DNA from: Caulobacter sp.
GTDB lineage: Bacteria; Pseudomonadota; Alphaproteobacteria; Caulobacterales; Caulobacteraceae
Reading direction: 5' to 3'
Length of the DNA: 64,000 nucleotides
Assembly (NCBI GenBank): GCA_030683005.1
Contig: JAUXMY010000014.1
Coordinates: forward strand, 1 to 64,000
In this document: positions 28,248 to 37,266 of the stretch, piece by piece
Layout: each line of letters starts with the position of its first letter
How positions within the stretch are numbered: the first letter of the stretch is position 1
Notes under the pieces: generated by a model
Database searches by the model: none
Told to the model about the DNA's origin: nothing
What the model saw: the letters and a program-made list of their open reading frames with translations, nothing else
Position numbers and translations under genes: made by a program

Positions 28248-29357
28248 ATGCTGAACGTCCATCTGGTCGACCACCCGCCGCGCGAGGTGCAGGTCTTCGA
28301 CAACGAGCTGACCGACAAGCTCACCCCCGCCGACGTGGAGGTCATTCGCGAGATTTTCAGGACGCCACTGACCGGCTCCTACAACTGGGACTACCGCGAT
28401 GCGAACGCCCGGATCCGCAAGCTTTACGAGCTGGGCAAGCGCTTCAACTGGGACGCCCAGATGGACGTCGACTGGGATGTCCCCTTCCCGAAGACCGAGA
28501 TGCCGAACGACCCCGGGCTCAATGCCTTCGCCGGCCATCCGAAGTACGAAGCGCTGACCGAGCAGCAGAAGCTCGACTTCGCCTGGCGCAGCCACGCCCA
28601 GACCCTGTCGCAGTTCCTGCACGGCGAGCAGGGGGCCATGCTGGTCGCCAGCCAGCTGGTCAGCTGCGCGCCGACCTATGACGCCAAGCTCTACGCCTCG
28701 TCGCAGACCTTCGATGAAGCCCGCCACGTGGAGGTGTTCCACAAGTACCTCACCGAGCGCTGCAAGATCGTCTACCCGATCAACCCGAACCTGAAGCTGC
28801 TGCTGGACAAGGTGCTCACCGACGAGCGCTGGGACCTGAAGTTCATCGGCATGCAGGTTCTGATCGAGGGCCTCGCCCTGGCGGCGTTCCAGTCGATGAC
28901 CCAGAGCACCCGCGACCCTCTGCTGCGGCAGATTCTCGAACTGGTGATGCGCGACGAGGGGAGGCACGTGGCCTTCGGCGTGAACTACCTTGAGGACTGG
29001 ATCCGGGCGCTTCCCGAACACGAGATCGAGGAGCGCGCCCAGTTCGCCTACGAGGCCTGCGTGATCATGCGCGAGCGGCTGTTCAGCGTCGATGTGCCCC
29101 AGGAGTACGGATTCACGCTCGAGGAAGCGCGCGAGATCAACCACAAGGCCCAGGCCGGCGGCGCGTTCCGTGACTTCCTGTTCGCCCGCATGATCCCCAA
29201 TCTGAAGCGGATCGGCCTGCTGACCGAAACAATCCGCCCCAAGTTCGAGGCGCTCGGCGTCCTGAGGTTCGAGGACGAGGTCCATGACGGACTGATCGAC
29301 TGGGCGACGCTGGAGCGGCCCTTGCCCGTCACGCCGCGCGCCATGGCCGCGGAATAG
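28248..29357 (+). CDS. Di-iron ferritin-like protein under FNR-box control
   Basis: A 369-residue protein with a ribonucleotide-reductase R2-like four-helix bundle. The six-ligand pattern is complete: E127, E157-x2-H160 (DEARH), E207 and E237-x2-H240 (DEGRH). So it should bind a di-iron or Mn/Fe centre. There is no radical-bearing Tyr I can assign. Family members are annotated only as ferritin-like; an oxygenase or oxidase role is inferred. Placement beside hemN, with FNR boxes upstream, suggests use at low oxygen, perhaps as an O2-using enzyme of high affinity. SD GGAAGGAA lies before the ATG. Confidence 0.85.
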   Translation: MLNVHLVDHPPREVQVFDNELTDKLTPADVEVIREIFRTPLTGSYNWDYRDANARIRKLYELGKRFNWDAQMDVDWDVPFPKTEMPNDPGLNAFAGHPKYEALTEQQKLDFAWRSHAQTLSQFLHGEQGAMLVASQLVSCAPTYDAKLYASSQTFDEARHVEVFHKYLTERCKIVYPINPNLKLLLDKVLTDERWDLKFIGMQVLIEGLALAAFQSMTQSTRDPLLRQILELVMRDEGRHVAFGVNYLEDWIRALPEHEIEERAQFAYEACVIMRERLFSVDVPQEYGFTLEEAREINHKAQAGGAFRDFLFARMIPNLKRIGLLTETIRPKFEALGVLRFEDEVHDGLIDWATLERPLPVTPRAMAAE

Positions 29358-29383
29358 CCAGGTCCTGAAAACCACTCCGGCCT

Positions 29384-29419
29384 GCCCCCGGTCAGCTCGC
29401 TGATCGGGGGCTTTTTTTT
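29384..29419 (+). terminator. Rho-independent terminator of the ferritin-like gene
   Basis: Stem GCCCCCGGTCAG / CTGATCGGGGGC (one G-T pair) around CTCG, followed by eight T (29412-29419). It is 26 bp after the stop codon. Confidence 0.95.
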
Positions 29420-29454
29420 GCGCGGTGGCCGCGTTCTCGGGATCCGTTTGAGGA

Positions 29455-29468
29455 TTGATCCAGGTCAG
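29455..29468. promoter_or_regulatory. FNR/FixK box upstream of the OmpW gene
   Basis: TTGATCCAGGTCAG: an intact TTGAT half-site and a GTCAG half-site with two changes. It is 76 bp before the ATG of the OmpW-like gene and follows the terminator, so it can only serve that gene. Confidence 0.7.
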
Positions 29469-29544
29469 CGAATGCGATTCCGGAATGAGCGAAAAGTCCC
29501 CGTGAGGCGGAGATCAACCGCCAGGACTTCAAGGGGATAGAATT

Positions 29545-30192
29545 ATGAAGACGCTGTTTGCCGCGGCCGCCGCCGTGGCCCTGATCGCCGGCGCAGGCGC
29601 CGCTTCGGCCCAGGACTTCCAGCCCAAGGAAAAGGGGACCTGGATGGTCAACTTCCGGGCCACTTCGGTCGCGCCCGACGAGTCGGCGCCGATCGAAACC
29701 GCCGGCGGCGTCGCAACCGGCCTGAGCGCCTCGGTCAGCAACGACACCATCCCGAGCTTGGGAATCGCCTACTTCATCACTGACAAGCTGGCGATCGACG
29801 TGACGCTGGGCACCTCCAAGCATGAAATCGACGCTGTCGGCGCCGGACCGGCCGTGCGCGTGCACGAAACCTGGCTCCTGCCGCCGGTCGTGGCCCTGCA
29901 GTACCACCCGCTGCCCGCCGCCCGGGTCAGCCCCTATGTCGGCGCCGGGATCAACTACATGCTGTTCTACAACGGCAGCGACAAAAACGGCTTCAAGGTC
30001 GACATTGATGACGGTTTCGGGTTCGCCCTGCAGGCCGGCGTCGACATCGCCATCCAGGGTCCCTGGTCGGTGAACCTGGACGCCAAGAAGGTGTTCTTCG
30101 AGACCGACGCCGACGTCAACAGCGGTACGCTGAAGAGCAACGTCGAGCTGGACCCCTGGGTCGTCTCGGTCGGCCTGGGCCGCAAGTTCTAG
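29545..30192 (+). CDS. OmpW-family outer-membrane protein
   Basis: A 215-residue beta-barrel. The signal peptide MKTLFAAAAAVALIAGAGAA-SA is followed by WMVNFRATSVAPDES, PSLGIAYFITDKLAIDVTLG, then PYVGAGINYMLFYN, the OmpW layout, and the chain ends LGRKF. OmpW forms an eight-stranded barrel with a hydrophobic channel; in other bacteria it is induced anaerobically by FNR, which fits the box at 29455. It is convergent with fnrL; the stops share CTAG (30189-30192). Confidence 0.92.
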   Translation: MKTLFAAAAAVALIAGAGAASAQDFQPKEKGTWMVNFRATSVAPDESAPIETAGGVATGLSASVSNDTIPSLGIAYFITDKLAIDVTLGTSKHEIDAVGAGPAVRVHETWLLPPVVALQYHPLPAARVSPYVGAGINYMLFYNGSDKNGFKVDIDDGFGFALQAGVDIAIQGPWSVNLDAKKVFFETDADVNSGTLKSNVELDPWVVSVGLGRKF

Positions 30193-30938
30193 GTCGCGAC
30201 CCCGACAGCCTCGGCTTCGAGGCCGGCCAGCTGAAGCAGTTCAGACGGCCGCTCGATGCTGAGGCTGTGCATCGACAACAGCCGGATTACGCCCCGAGTC
30301 TTCAGGCGGGTCGTATTCCGGCTGACGGTTTCGGTTGTGAGGCCAAGGTAGTCGGCAATCTCGGCGCGCGTCATGGGCAACGCCACCAGGCGACCATCCC
30401 CTCCAGCCCGCCGGGCTCGGTCGGAAAGGCCGACGAGAAACGAAGCCAGCCGTTCCATGGCCGTCTTGCGGCCCAGCAGCAGCATCTGGTCATGCGCCGC
30501 CTTCAGTTCGTGGGCGGCCCGCTCCAGCAGCGCATGCTCCAGGTCCGGCATCTCCCGTAGAATCTTCCGATAGTCGACCTTCCGGAAGCGGCAGGCAGAC
30601 CCCGGCGCCAGCGCCTCGGCCGAAAACGCATAGCGGTCGCCCGTCGCCAGGCCCAGGAAGTCGCCAGGCGACAGGAAGCCCACGATCTGGCGGCGACCGT
30701 CCGACAGCAGCTTGTGGACCCGAACATCGCCCGCCGTGATGTTGAACAGATGCGTGGCCGGATCCCCTTCCCGAACCAGAACTTCACCGGCCCGGAAGGT
30801 GATATGGTCGGCGGCTTCGTTCAGTCGGCGGAGGCCTTCCTGCTCAAGCACGCCGCAAACACTGAGGCGTCGCGCCGAGCAGCTGGCGCAGACTTCGGCG
30901 CTCCCGGCCCCGGCGCAGGCCGTCGTGGTCCCAGTCAT
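30189..30938 (-). CDS. fnrL: FnrL-type oxygen-sensing Crp/Fnr regulator
   Basis: A 249-residue FNR. The [4Fe-4S] ligands are all present: C17, C20, C28 and C116, exactly the 14/17/25/113 spacing of Rhodobacter FnrL shifted by three residues. The sensor domain is followed by the dimer helix and a winged HTH with EIADYLGLTTETVSRNTTRL, carrying the E-x-x-SR motif for TTGAT. It should act as an anaerobic activator that loses its cluster in oxygen. An FNR box at 30968 lies 29 bp upstream, suggesting autoregulation. It shares the CTAG stop with the OmpW gene. Confidence 0.95.
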   Translation of the reverse strand: MTGTTTACAGAGSAEVCASCSARRLSVCGVLEQEGLRRLNEAADHITFRAGEVLVREGDPATHLFNITAGDVRVHKLLSDGRRQIVGFLSPGDFLGLATGDRYAFSAEALAPGSACRFRKVDYRKILREMPDLEHALLERAAHELKAAHDQMLLLGRKTAMERLASFLVGLSDRARRAGGDGRLVALPMTRAEIADYLGLTTETVSRNTTRLKTRGVIRLLSMHSLSIERPSELLQLAGLEAEAVGVAT

Positions 30939-30967
30939 CGGGCAGTGCTCCAGGCCGTTGATCGATG

Positions 30968-30981
30968 TTGATGCAGGTCAA
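30968..30981. promoter_or_regulatory. FNR/FixK box between fnrL and the 31017 gene
   Basis: TTGATGCAGGTCAA, one perfect half-site and one with a single change. It is 30 bp before the fnrL start and 36 bp before the 31017 start, close enough to overlap the core promoter and act as repressor or activator. Confidence 0.78.
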
Positions 30982-31016
30982 CGATTCGGCGGCGGCGACC
31001 TGCGAGCTTTGCCGTC

Positions 31017-31466
31017 ATGACGCCCTCGCCCGCCCCGATCTCCGTCGCACGGCTGACATCGGCCGACATCGATGAGGCCTTCTGCCTCGCGCGGCTGGCG
31101 TTCAGCGACTTGACGCTTGGCCGCTGGCGGCGAATCTCCCGCCGCTGGACCACCAGCGGACAGGCCCAGTCCGGGGCCCTGCTGGCCCGGGACGGAGCGG
31201 GCCGGCTGGTCGGCATCGCCCCTTTCGTCGTCCGCACCGATCTTTGCCAGGGCAAGACATTGTGGGTCGAAAGGGTCGCGGCGTTCGCCCTTGTTGATTC
31301 GGAGCCCGTGGTGATCGCGCTCACCGACGGCCTGCGGGCCACCGCCCGTGCGCTCGACTGCCAAAGGCTCAAGGTAGAGACGCGAGACGCCGACGACGCA
31401 TTGCGCCGCGCGCTTGCCCACACGCCCGATAGCGTCCGCTCGACGCTGATCCAGTCCACGGTCTAG
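31017..31466 (+). CDS. Hypothetical protein, weakly GNAT-like
   Basis: A 149-residue protein starting MTPSPAPISVARLTSADIDE. The fold looks like the N-terminal part of a GNAT acetyltransferase (ARLTSADIDEAF opening, GRLVGIAPFVVRT as beta-4-like strand), but the acetyl-CoA-binding R-x-x-G-x-G/A loop is missing, so activity is doubtful. It is divergent from fnrL and shares the FNR box between them. It converges with the small membrane protein gene, with stops sharing CTAG (31463-31466). Confidence 0.6.
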   Translation: MTPSPAPISVARLTSADIDEAFCLARLAFSDLTLGRWRRISRRWTTSGQAQSGALLARDGAGRLVGIAPFVVRTDLCQGKTLWVERVAAFALVDSEPVVIALTDGLRATARALDCQRLKVETRDADDALRRALAHTPDSVRSTLIQSTV

Positions 31467-31708
31467 CCGCGCCTCAGATCGCGCATCAGCAGCACGCCGC
31501 CGGCGAAACTGATCAGTGTCAACGCGGCGGCTGGCAGGCACAGCGGGCAATGCCCCAAAAGACCCTGGGCTTCGCTGCACAGCGGCCCATACGCCAGCTT
31601 CGGCAACTCCTGCCACAGGACCGCCAGCCACAGGGCCGCGGCCCCGGCGCCGCTATGCAGCGTGATCGCTTCAAGGGTCCGACGGTCGGTCAGGGCGCGG
31701 ATAGGCAT
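31463..31708 (-). CDS. Small Cys-containing membrane protein divergent from ccoN
   Basis: An 81-residue protein from the ATG at 31708, with GGAGAG upstream. Two predicted membrane segments (about 22-36 and 57-75) flank the loop [20 protein letters not shown], which has three Cys. The layout resembles DUF2946-type proteins (His/Cys-rich loop), often found with copper or cytochrome oxidase genes, but I cannot confirm the family. It is divergent from ccoN with the FNR box between, suggesting a role in oxidase or copper assembly (inference). Confidence 0.6.
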   Translation of the reverse strand: MPIRALTDRRTLEAITLHSGAGAAALWLAVLWQELPKLAYGPLCSEAQGLLGHCPLCLPAAALTLISFAGGVLLMRDLRRG

Positions 31709-31761
31709 GGTCTCTCTCCGAGGTGTCGCGGCGAACATCCCGCGCCTGCGAAGAGGCGGCC

Positions 31762-31775
31762 TTGATACAGATCAA
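31762..31775. promoter_or_regulatory. FNR/FixK box upstream of ccoN
   Basis: TTGATACAGATCAA: perfect TTGAT-N4-ATCAA. It is 63 bp before the ccoN start and 53 bp before the divergent small membrane protein gene. Confidence 0.93.
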
Positions 31776-31838
31776 GGCGAGCGACCTCCCCCGTCGATAG
31801 CTGGGTCCCATGAACGCCATGGGGGCTTGGATGGGCCA

Positions 31839-33482
31839 ATGAGCCAGCTTGTAAAACCAAACGTCGGATCGCCGGGCGCGCCGGCGCTACTGACAGCCAC
31901 CGTAATCGGCGGTCTCGTCTTCTTCTTCGCCGCCATGTTCAGCGATGACCCGCTGTACCAGTTCCAGGCGTGGATCTTCGTCGCGGCCGCCGTGATGGCG
32001 AGTTTCGCGCTGACGGCCGGCCTCAGCGCCGGACTCTTCAGCAACGACAAAGACCGCTACATGGACGGCGTTGTCCGGGCCGGCGTGATCGCCACGATGT
32101 TCTGGGGCGCTGTCGGCATGCTGGTCGGCGTCGTTATCGCCGCCCAGCTATCCTGGCCCGATCTTCTCTATTTCCCCGAGGTCGGCTGGCTGAACTTCGG
32201 CCGGCTGCGTCCCCTGCACACTTCTGGCGTGATCTTCGCCTTCGGCGGCAACGCCCTGATCTGCACGTCCTTCTATGTCGTGCAACGGACCTGCCGGGCG
32301 CGGCTGTTCGGCGGCGTGCTGTCGTGGTTCGTCTTCTGGGGCTACCAGCTGTTCCTCGTCCTGGCCGCCACCGGCTACCTGGCCGGCATCACGCAGTCAC
32401 GAGAGTACGCCGAGCCGGAATGGCTGGTTGATCTCTGGCTGACCATCGTCTGGGTCGCCTACCTGCTGGTCTTCCTCGGCACGATCTGGAAGCGCAAGGA
32501 ACCCCACATCTACGTGGCCAACTGGTTCTACCTGGCCTTCATCGTCACCGTCGCGCTGCTGCATGTGGTCAACAACCTGGCCCTGCCGATCGACCCGCTG
32601 CATCACCGCAGCTACTCGCTGTTCTCCGGCGTCCAGGATGCGCTGACCCAGTGGTGGTACGGTCACAACGCCGTGGGCTTCTTCCTGACCGCCGGCTTCC
32701 TGGGGATGATGTACTACTTCGTACCCAAGCGGGTCGAGCGGCCGGTCTACAGCTACCGCCTGTCGATCGTGCACTTCTGGTCGCTGATCTTCATCTACAT
32801 CTGGGCCGGCCCGCACCACCTGCACTACACGGCTCTGCCGCAGTGGGCGCAAACGCTCGGGATGACCTTCTCGATCATGCTCTGGATGCCCAGCTGGGGC
32901 GGCATGATCAACGGTCTGATGACCCTGTCGGGGGCATGGGACAAGCTGCGCACCGACCCGGTCGTGCGGATGATGGTGGTGGCCATCGCCTTCTACGGCA
33001 TGTCGACCTTCGAGGGTCCGGTGATGTCGATCCGGGCGGTCAACGCCCTCTCCCACTACACCGACTGGACCATCGGCCACGTCCACTCCGGCGCGCTCGG
33101 CTGGGTCGGCTTCATCACCTTCGGCGCCATGTACTGCCTGGTGCCCTGGCTGTGGAAGAAGGAACGCCTCTACTCCGACAAGCTGGTCGAATGGCACTTC
33201 TGGATCGCGACCACCGGCATCGTTCTCTACATCTGCGCGATGTGGGTTTCCGGGATCATGGAAGGCCTGATGTGGCGGGAATACACCCCGCAGGGCTTCC
33301 TCGCCTGGTCGTTCATCGAGACCGTCTCGGCCAAGCACGTCGAGAACGTCATCCGGACGGTCGGCGGCGCGATGTTCCTCTCCGGCACGCTCATCATGAT
33401 CTACAATCTTTGGCGCACGGTCCGGCTGCCGTCCGTTGAAACCCGCGACGCGCTCAGCGCGCCGCTCCCGGCAGCCGCCTGA
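31839..33482 (+). CDS. ccoN: cbb3-type cytochrome c oxidase subunit I
   Basis: A 547-residue catalytic subunit with about 12-14 membrane helices. Heme-copper ligands: His in [17 protein letters not shown] (low-spin heme), the Cu-B pair in [12 protein letters not shown], and heme His residues in [13 protein letters not shown]. The ATG at 31839 begins MSQLVKPN, matching other CcoN; the frame is open upstream but non-homologous there. It forms the high-affinity terminal oxidase with CcoO, CcoQ and CcoP. First gene of an eight-gene run ccoNOQP-GHIS; a perfect FNR box sits 63 bp upstream. Confidence 0.97.
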   Translation: MSQLVKPNVGSPGAPALLTATVIGGLVFFFAAMFSDDPLYQFQAWIFVAAAVMASFALTAGLSAGLFSNDKDRYMDGVVRAGVIATMFWGAVGMLVGVVIAAQLSWPDLLYFPEVGWLNFGRLRPLHTSGVIFAFGGNALICTSFYVVQRTCRARLFGGVLSWFVFWGYQLFLVLAATGYLAGITQSREYAEPEWLVDLWLTIVWVAYLLVFLGTIWKRKEPHIYVANWFYLAFIVTVALLHVVNNLALPIDPLHHRSYSLFSGVQDALTQWWYGHNAVGFFLTAGFLGMMYYFVPKRVERPVYSYRLSIVHFWSLIFIYIWAGPHHLHYTALPQWAQTLGMTFSIMLWMPSWGGMINGLMTLSGAWDKLRTDPVVRMMVVAIAFYGMSTFEGPVMSIRAVNALSHYTDWTIGHVHSGALGWVGFITFGAMYCLVPWLWKKERLYSDKLVEWHFWIATTGIVLYICAMWVSGIMEGLMWREYTPQGFLAWSFIETVSAKHVENVIRTVGGAMFLSGTLIMIYNLWRTVRLPSVETRDALSAPLPAAA

Positions 33483-33492
33483 GGACCGCGTC

Positions 33493-34236
33493 ATGAGCCT
33501 TTGGAAACATCACGTCAAACTCGAGCGGCACTCGCTGCTTCTGGTCATCGGCATCGTCCTGGTCGTCTCGGTCGGCGGCCTGGTCGAGATCGCCCCACTG
33601 TTCTGGCTGAAGAGCACGATCGAGAAGGTGGAGGGCGTTCGTCCCTACACCCCGCTCGAACTGGCCGGCCGGGACATCTACATCCGCGAGGGCTGCTACA
33701 CCTGCCACTCGCAGATGATCCGCCCCCTGCGGGACGAGGTCGAACGCTACGGCCACTACAGCCTGGCGGCCGAGAGCATGTACGACCACCCGTTCCAGTG
33801 GGGATCGAAGCGGACCGGGCCTGACCTCGCCCGCGTCGGCGGCAAGTACTCGGACGGCTGGCACCGCGACCATCTGATGGATCCGCGCTCGGTCGTCCCG
33901 GAATCGGTAATGCCGCCCTACGCCTTCCTGGTGCAGCGCGACGCCTCGATCCGGGACATCCGCGCCAAGATGAAGACCATGACGGCGCTGGGCGTGCCCT
34001 ACACCCAGGAGCAGCTCGACACCGCCGAGGCCGACTTCGAGGCCCAGGCCGATCCGTTCTCGATGACGGCCGGGGATCTCCGCAAGCGCTACGGCGCCAA
34101 GGTGGTGAACCGCGACTTCGATGGCGATCCCGAGCGCGTGACCGAAATGGACGCCCTCATCGCCTACCTGCAGATGCTCGGCACCCTTGTCGACTTCAGC
34201 ACCTACGAAGCGGGTGATCCCGCCAACCAGCGCTAG
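33493..34236 (+). CDS. ccoO: cbb3 oxidase subunit II (mono-heme cytochrome c)
   Basis: A 247-residue subunit with one N-terminal membrane anchor (about 15-35) and a periplasmic heme-c domain with CYTCHSQ. The segments [14 protein letters not shown] and MPPYAFL (distal Met ligand) are typical of CcoO. It receives electrons from CcoP and passes them to CcoN. ATG at 33493, 11 bp after ccoN, with GAGGA before it. Confidence 0.96.
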   Translation: MSLWKHHVKLERHSLLLVIGIVLVVSVGGLVEIAPLFWLKSTIEKVEGVRPYTPLELAGRDIYIREGCYTCHSQMIRPLRDEVERYGHYSLAAESMYDHPFQWGSKRTGPDLARVGGKYSDGWHRDHLMDPRSVVPESVMPPYAFLVQRDASIRDIRAKMKTMTALGVPYTQEQLDTAEADFEAQADPFSMTAGDLRKRYGAKVVNRDFDGDPERVTEMDALIAYLQMLGTLVDFSTYEAGDPANQR

Positions 34237-34245
34237 GAGCCGACG

Positions 34246-34401
34246 ATGACCTACGAAACCGTCGCGCGCATCGCGCAACAGGGCGGGCTGATCTACTTCG
34301 GCCTGATCTTCCTCGCGGGCTGCGCCTACGCCTTGTGGCCGACTAACCGTGACGCCTTCGCCAAGGCGGCGCGCCTCCCTCTTGAGGATGACGATCAATG
34401 A
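34246..34401 (+). CDS. ccoQ: cbb3 oxidase small subunit CcoQ
   Basis: A 51-residue single-span protein: MTYETVARIAQQGGLIYFGL followed by IFLAGCAYALWPTNR. The helix at about 15-31 and the charged EDDD tail match CcoQ, which stabilises the oxidase, mainly CcoP. AGGAG lies 8 bases before the ATG, and its stop overlaps the ccoP start (ATGA at 34398-34401). Confidence 0.92.
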   Translation: MTYETVARIAQQGGLIYFGLIFLAGCAYALWPTNRDAFAKAARLPLEDDDQ

Positions 34402-35267
34402 GCGAGCACGAACGCGAAAAGGACGCCATCAGCGGCGTCGATACGACCGGCCATGAGTGGGACGGCATCCGCGAACTGGACAACCCCCTGCCGCGCTGGT
34501 GGCTGTGGGTGTTCTGGGCCTGTGTGATCTTCGCCATCGGGTACTGGGTCGCCTTCCCGGCCTGGCCCGGGGTGACCAGCTACACCCAGGGCCTGCTCGG
34601 CAGTTCCGACCGGCGGGACGTCGCCGTCGCGCTCGCGGACCTTGAGAAGGTGCGTGGCGCCGGGGCGGCCGGGCTGCGGGACGCCACGCTTCAGCAGATC
34701 GAACAGGACCCCGAGTTGCAGGCCTACGCCCTGACGCTGGGCCAGTCGGTGTTCGGCGACAACTGCGCCACCTGCCACGGCACCGGCGGCGCCGGCGCCA
34801 AGGGCTATCCGAACCTGCGCGACGACATCTGGCTGTGGGGCGGCACGCTCGACGACATCGCCTTCACGCTCAAGCACGGCATCCGCTCGGGCGAACCGGA
34901 AGCGCGGACGTCGATGATGCCCGCGTTCGGTCGCGACCAAATGCTCAAGCCGGCCCAGATCCAGGACATGACGGAGTATGTCGTGGCCCTGTCCGGACGT
35001 CCGGCGGATCGAGCGGCCGTCGATCGCTCGCGTCAGATCTTCGCGGACCAGTGCGCCAGTTGCCACGGCGTCGACGGCAAGGGCGATCAGGCGCAGGGCG
35101 CGCCAAACCTGACCGACGGCGAGTGGCTCTACGGCAGCGATCGCGCCGCGATCAACGGCCAGATCCACAACGGCCGGGGCGGCGTCATGCCGGCCTGGGG
35201 CGGTCGCTTCAGTCCTGAAACCATCAAGGCGCTCGCCGTCTACATTCACGCAAACTCGGGTCAGTAA
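34398..35267 (+). CDS. ccoP: cbb3 oxidase subunit III (di-heme cytochrome c)
   Basis: A 289-residue protein: N-terminal helix about 34-54 after the conserved DGIRELDNPLPRWW, then two heme-c domains with CATCH (about residue 122) and CASCH (about residue 219). It takes electrons from soluble or membrane cytochrome c. Starts on the ATGA overlap with ccoQ. Confidence 0.97.
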   Translation: MSEHEREKDAISGVDTTGHEWDGIRELDNPLPRWWLWVFWACVIFAIGYWVAFPAWPGVTSYTQGLLGSSDRRDVAVALADLEKVRGAGAAGLRDATLQQIEQDPELQAYALTLGQSVFGDNCATCHGTGGAGAKGYPNLRDDIWLWGGTLDDIAFTLKHGIRSGEPEARTSMMPAFGRDQMLKPAQIQDMTEYVVALSGRPADRAAVDRSRQIFADQCASCHGVDGKGDQAQGAPNLTDGEWLYGSDRAAINGQIHNGRGGVMPAWGGRFSPETIKALAVYIHANSGQ

Positions 35268-35272
35268 TCACC

Positions 35273-36784
35273 GTGACCGTCGTCATAGACCGGACCAAGT
35301 CTCCCAACCCGGACGGCGCCCCGGGTCCGGTCTCGGCTGCCGCCGCCGCTCGCCGCAAGGCCGGCGGCGGCGATGGCGGCCTCTACAAGCCCCGCACGCC
35401 GATCTATCCCAAGCTGGTCCACGGCCGCTGGCGGATGATCAAGTGGGCGCTGCTCGTCGCCACCCTGGCGGTCTACTACATCGTGCCCTGGATCCGCTGG
35501 GACCGGCCGGGCGACCTGCCGGACCAGGCCGTGCTGGTCGATTTCACCGGTCGGCGGTTCTACTTCTTCTTCATCCAGCTCTGGCCGCAGGAGGTCTATT
35601 TCATCACCGGCCTGCTGGTGATGGCGGCCTTGGCCTTGTTCCTGATCACGGCCCTGTTTGGTCGTCTCTGGTGTGGGTACACCTGTCCCCAGACGGTCTG
35701 GACCGATCTCTTCATCGCTGTCGAGCGCCTCTTCGAGGGCGACCGCAACGCGCGCATGAAGCTCGACGCCTCGCCGATGAGCTTTGACAAGCTCTGGCGG
35801 AAAACCGGCAAACACGCGGTCTGGCTCGGCATCGCTTTCGGCACCGGCGGGGCCTGGATCTTCTACTTCCACGACGCCCCGACCCTGATCCGGAATTTCT
35901 GGGTCGGGACCGGCCCGATGACTGCCTACGTGTCCTGCGCCATTCTGACGGCGACGACCTACGTCTTCGCAGGCATGATGCGCGAACAGGTCTGCACCTA
36001 CATGTGCCCCTGGCCCCGCATCCAGGGAGCCATGCTCGACGACCACTCCCTGCAGGTCACCTATCGCCGCGACCGGGGCGAGCCCCGCGGCCCCCACAAG
36101 AAGAACCAGAGCTGGGAAGGTCGTGGCGACTGCATCGACTGCAACCAGTGCGTTGTGGTCTGCCCGATGGGTATCGACATCCGCGACGGCGCCCAGCTCG
36201 AGTGCATCAACTGCGGTCTCTGTATCGACGCCTGCGACGAGATCATGGTCAAGATGGACCGACCCCGCGGCCTGATCGCCTACGACACCGACCACGCCGT
36301 CGCCGCGCGGGAGACCGGCGGGATCAAGAACCTCTACCGCTTCGTGCGGTCACGCACCGTTTTCTACGCCGTCGCCCTGACCATCGTCAGCGGCCTGATG
36401 ATCTGGGGCCTGACCCAGCGTTCTGCGGTCGATCTGCATGTGCTGCGCGACCGTAATCCAACCTTCGTCCGGCTGCAGGACGGTTCGGTCCGCAACGGCT
36501 ACACGCTGAAGATCACCAACCGCAGCTTCGCGCCGCAGACCTTCACCATCGCGATAGAAGGGGTTCCCGGCGCGCAGCTGAAGACGCCGGGCTCAGCGGT
36601 CGCGAGTGACCGCCTTGCCGTGGTTGTGAAGCCCGACGAGGTCCGCGCCGTCCGCGTCTTCGTGACCGCAGCCCCGACCGCGATCAGCGCCGCCAACATG
36701 CCCGTTCAGATGACGATGACCTCGCCGACCGGAGAGGCGCGCGTCCAGACCAACTTCCTGTCCGGTGAGGCGAACGCCCGATGA
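35273..36784 (+). CDS. ccoG: cbb3 oxidase assembly protein CcoG (FixG)
   Basis: A 503-residue polyferredoxin with five or so membrane helices. A Cys pair in CGYTCPQTVW and another in CTYMCPWPRIQGAM are followed by two [4Fe-4S] motifs: CIDCNQCVVVCP and CINCGLCIDACD. The C-terminal part is an Ig-like periplasmic domain. CcoG reduces copper (Cu II to Cu I) for delivery to the oxidase. The start is GTG at 35273, 5 bases after ccoP, with no clear ribosome site, so translation is probably coupled. Confidence 0.95.
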   Translation: MTVVIDRTKSPNPDGAPGPVSAAAAARRKAGGGDGGLYKPRTPIYPKLVHGRWRMIKWALLVATLAVYYIVPWIRWDRPGDLPDQAVLVDFTGRRFYFFFIQLWPQEVYFITGLLVMAALALFLITALFGRLWCGYTCPQTVWTDLFIAVERLFEGDRNARMKLDASPMSFDKLWRKTGKHAVWLGIAFGTGGAWIFYFHDAPTLIRNFWVGTGPMTAYVSCAILTATTYVFAGMMREQVCTYMCPWPRIQGAMLDDHSLQVTYRRDRGEPRGPHKKNQSWEGRGDCIDCNQCVVVCPMGIDIRDGAQLECINCGLCIDACDEIMVKMDRPRGLIAYDTDHAVAARETGGIKNLYRFVRSRTVFYAVALTIVSGLMIWGLTQRSAVDLHVLRDRNPTFVRLQDGSVRNGYTLKITNRSFAPQTFTIAIEGVPGAQLKTPGSAVASDRLAVVVKPDEVRAVRVFVTAAPTAISAANMPVQMTMTSPTGEARVQTNFLSGEANAR

Positions 36785-37266
36785 CCGACCTGACCCAGCC
36801 CCCCCGTTTCACGATCAAGGGCCGGCATGTGCTGGTCGCCTTCGTGCTCTTCTTCGGACTGATCGCCGCCGTCAACGTGGTCTTCGTCACCCTCGCCTAC
36901 CGAACCTTTTCGGGGCAGGTTGCGAAGAATCCCTATGAAGCCGGGCTGCTCTACGGTCGAACGCTGGCCGAACGCGCCGCGCAGGGGGAGCTGGGCTGGA
37001 GCGCCACTATTGCTGCGGTCGGTGATCGTTCCGTGGAACTGGTCATCACCGACAGCGTCGGCAAGGGCGTCAACGGTCTGACCCTGGACGCCACGTTGAA
37101 GCGGCCGGCCACGGAAGTCGGCGCCCGGGAACTCAGCTTCACGGCCCGGGGCGAAGGCCGCTACGTCGCCGATGCCGACCTGTCCGGCGCCTGGGACGCC
37201 ATCGTGGTCGCCACCGGGCCGAACGGCGAACGGTTCGCGGCCGAACGGCGCCTGGTGGCGCCATGA
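36781..37266 (+). CDS. ccoH: cbb3 oxidase assembly protein CcoH (FixH)
   Basis: A 161-residue protein with an N-terminal helix (about 17-38: HVLVAFVLFFGLIAAVNVV) and a periplasmic Ig-like FixH domain with KNPYEAGLLYGRTLAE. It is needed for assembly and links CcoI/CcoN maturation. It overlaps ccoG and ccoI by ATGA on both sides. Confidence 0.93.
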   Translation: MTDLTQPPRFTIKGRHVLVAFVLFFGLIAAVNVVFVTLAYRTFSGQVAKNPYEAGLLYGRTLAERAAQGELGWSATIAAVGDRSVELVITDSVGKGVNGLTLDATLKRPATEVGARELSFTARGEGRYVADADLSGAWDAIVVATGPNGERFAAERRLVAP

